From: Canna indica
Lineage: Eukaryota > Streptophyta > Magnoliopsida > Zingiberales > Cannaceae
Assembly: GCA_034359265.1 (NCBI GenBank)
Contig: CP136890.1
Location: 91,661,501 to 91,725,500 of the forward strand
Reading direction: 5' to 3'
Length of the DNA stretch: 64,000 bases
Shown here: positions 11,193 through 64,000 of the stretch, in pieces
Layout of the letters: each line of letters opens with the position of its first letter
Numbering within the stretch: the stretch's first letter is position 1
The notes under the pieces: generated by a model
Seen by the model: only the letters and a program-made list of their open reading frames with translations
The model's database searches: none
What the model was told of the DNA's origin: nothing
Made by a program: the position numbers and the translations under genes

Positions 11193-11402
11193 AAGTTCCA
11201 ATAGTCAAACATCTTGAAAGCAAGGTAATTTATATTTCCTGCAACACAAAAATGGTTCAGGAAGCAAAGCTTGGCATTTTCTCAACTCAAATGATTGAGA
11301 GAGCTCAGAGAAGTTCCAGCTAGTGTTTTCTTGGACTGCCAAAATCTGAAGCAGGATAGTATTCATTATTCAAATTGGAAAAAGTGAGGTTCATTCCATT
11401 CG
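11193..11402 (-). other. Probable start of ABCC 3' UTR, cut by LINE-2
   Basis: About 210 bp of AT-rich DNA between the stop codon and the 16-bp target duplication of LINE-2. The matching flank resumes at 4524 and continues down to about 4389. If the natural poly(A) site lay in that piece, the LINE sits inside the 3' UTR. No clear AATAAA signal was recognised here. Confidence 0.45.
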
Positions 11403-63022
<51,620 letters not shown>

Positions 63023-63040
63023 GGCTCTGAGGAGCCCCAA

Positions 63041-64000
63041 GCTCCAATCTCTTCTGTCAGTTCCCGCTTTATCTTATAAGCTCTTTCGTCCTGATCAAGA
63101 TAGCAGCTGCTTAAGGTCAATCCAAGAATTGATAGTGCCAAGAAAGAGAAGAAAGTTTTAGCCACCAGCAAATATATCTTCTAAAGATTTGTCAATTATC
63201 ATGGCATCAAGGACCAAACCCACTTGTTATGCTCAGAGCGGACAGAAAGAATCCATCTCCATAATTTAGATTCTTGAAAAGTTCAATCCACTAAAGCCTC
63301 GTAAAAACCACTTGAAACACTCGAAAGAAAATCCGCACAAATGGAATTTCTAATGGACAACGATAAAGAATCCACTTTCTATGGAGCTTACTGGAAAAGT
63401 CGGATTCTTCAAAAGCCTATCCAGCAAAGCTTCATCAAAACGACTCAAAAGTCAAAAAGGGTATTCGCACAAGTAAAAATGGAAAATCTTTAACCTCTTT
63501 TAAAAGAGAGAAAAGAGGGATGGCAACGATCGAATGAAGAGCAATAGCTGGAAGTGGAGCCGCCAGACACATAACGGGATTTTATCTTTCATTGCAAGTC
63601 ATAGAAAGCAGAAACGATAAGGAAGAACCCGTATTATATAAAAACCGAATCCATCCGCCGGAACGCGCGCGCGCGCCGAGACAGATGGGAGGAGGGGAGT
63701 GGAGCATCACCTTCGAGTTTGCCGCCGCACCGAATAGGCTTGGGCGGGAGAGTAAGCTAATATTTTTCCCAGTCCGAACCTCCGAGAGGATCCAATCCGC
63801 CTTGTCGTCGTCGACTCGTCTTCAACTATTTCAGGATGACTCCGGCTAGTGGTGGTGGAAATGAAAGCCTTTGGCGGCTATGTTTTGTCCACAGATTGGG
63901 AAAGAGAAATAGAGAGCCGGGATGCGCGATGGTTGGATCCGGACGGAGAGAGAGAGGGACAGAGGGGGAGAGTCGATGTTGTCACCTATAGATTTGTCAA
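63041..64000 (-). promoter_or_regulatory. 5' flank / 5' UTR and probable promoter of the ABCC gene
   Basis: Minus-strand DNA upstream of the ATG. A TATA-like TTTTTATATAAT lies at about 63635-63647 on the minus strand. A CG-repeat (CGCGCGCGCGCC) is at about 63664-63675 and a pyrimidine-rich CTCTCTCTC stretch near 63940-63956. A possible 5' UTR splice acceptor (TTGATCAG|GACG) is at 63091. No other gene is convincing; the plus-strand ORF at 63592-63849 looks like chance in GC-rich DNA. The transcription start cannot be fixed from sequence. Confidence 0.35.

Noticed and set aside
63592..63849. Plus-strand ORF of 85 codons in the ABCC 5' flank
   Set aside because: No recognisable domain, GC-rich low-complexity codons, and it lies where the minus-strand promoter and 5' UTR are expected.

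Overview
The window is nuclear DNA of a flowering plant. Several things point that way: one very long, intron-rich gene on the minus strand; plant-type GT-AG introns; L1-type LINEs; Copia elements primed by initiator-Met tRNA; hAT elements; TRIMs; and a tRNA-derived SINE. The protein and the repeat-swollen introns suggest a monocot with a TE-rich genome, perhaps palm-like. That placement is a guess, because no sequence comparison could be run.

The only host gene I can support is a full-length ABCC (MRP-type) ABC transporter of the ABCC1/ABCC2 vacuolar glutathione-conjugate pump type. I could place 28 coding exons from the ATG at 63022 to the stop at 11403. Every junction has GT/AG borders and every phase closes. 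The joined coding length is 4,887 nt (1,628 residues plus stop), almost the usual length for plant ABCC1/2. Coding sequence is under 10% of the 51.6-kb gene; the introns are filled with transposons.

Layout: 1-4388, a plus-strand L1 fragment with an opposite-strand L1 nested in it. 4525-11192, a long minus-strand L1 whose 5' end lies about 225 bp beyond the ABCC stop; it carries a fragment of an LTR element. 11403-63022, the ABCC gene. 63041-64000, its 5' flank. Main intron insertions, numbering introns in gene direction: intron 25, a hAT-like element with a CGTGTCC-rich core; intron 24, a complete TRIM; intron 22, a LINE tail, a TRIM and a hAT; intron 15, a hAT fragment and an unknown ORF cut by a 50-bp A-tailed insert; intron 12 (11.9 kb), Copia-1 and a LINE fragment holding Copia-2, which itself holds a hAT; intron 10, a 5.3-kb hAT with decayed transposase and a second copy of the same family inside it; intron 9, Copia-3 with a hAT in its reverse transcriptase active-site box; intron 7, a TRIM, a SINE and a 2.2-kb solo LTR; intron 3, a TRIM; intron 1, another hAT and a LINE zinc-finger fragment.

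The most notable signal outside the host gene is a hAT family with ends close to CATGGTTTAAAATCTCGG and interiors rich in ACCGGT/GGGCGGTAT motifs. Seven copies lie within this one gene. Six have exact 8-bp target duplications, one sits inside another, and two hit Copia elements. No prokaryote-like defence system, CRISPR array, rRNA or functional tRNA gene was seen.
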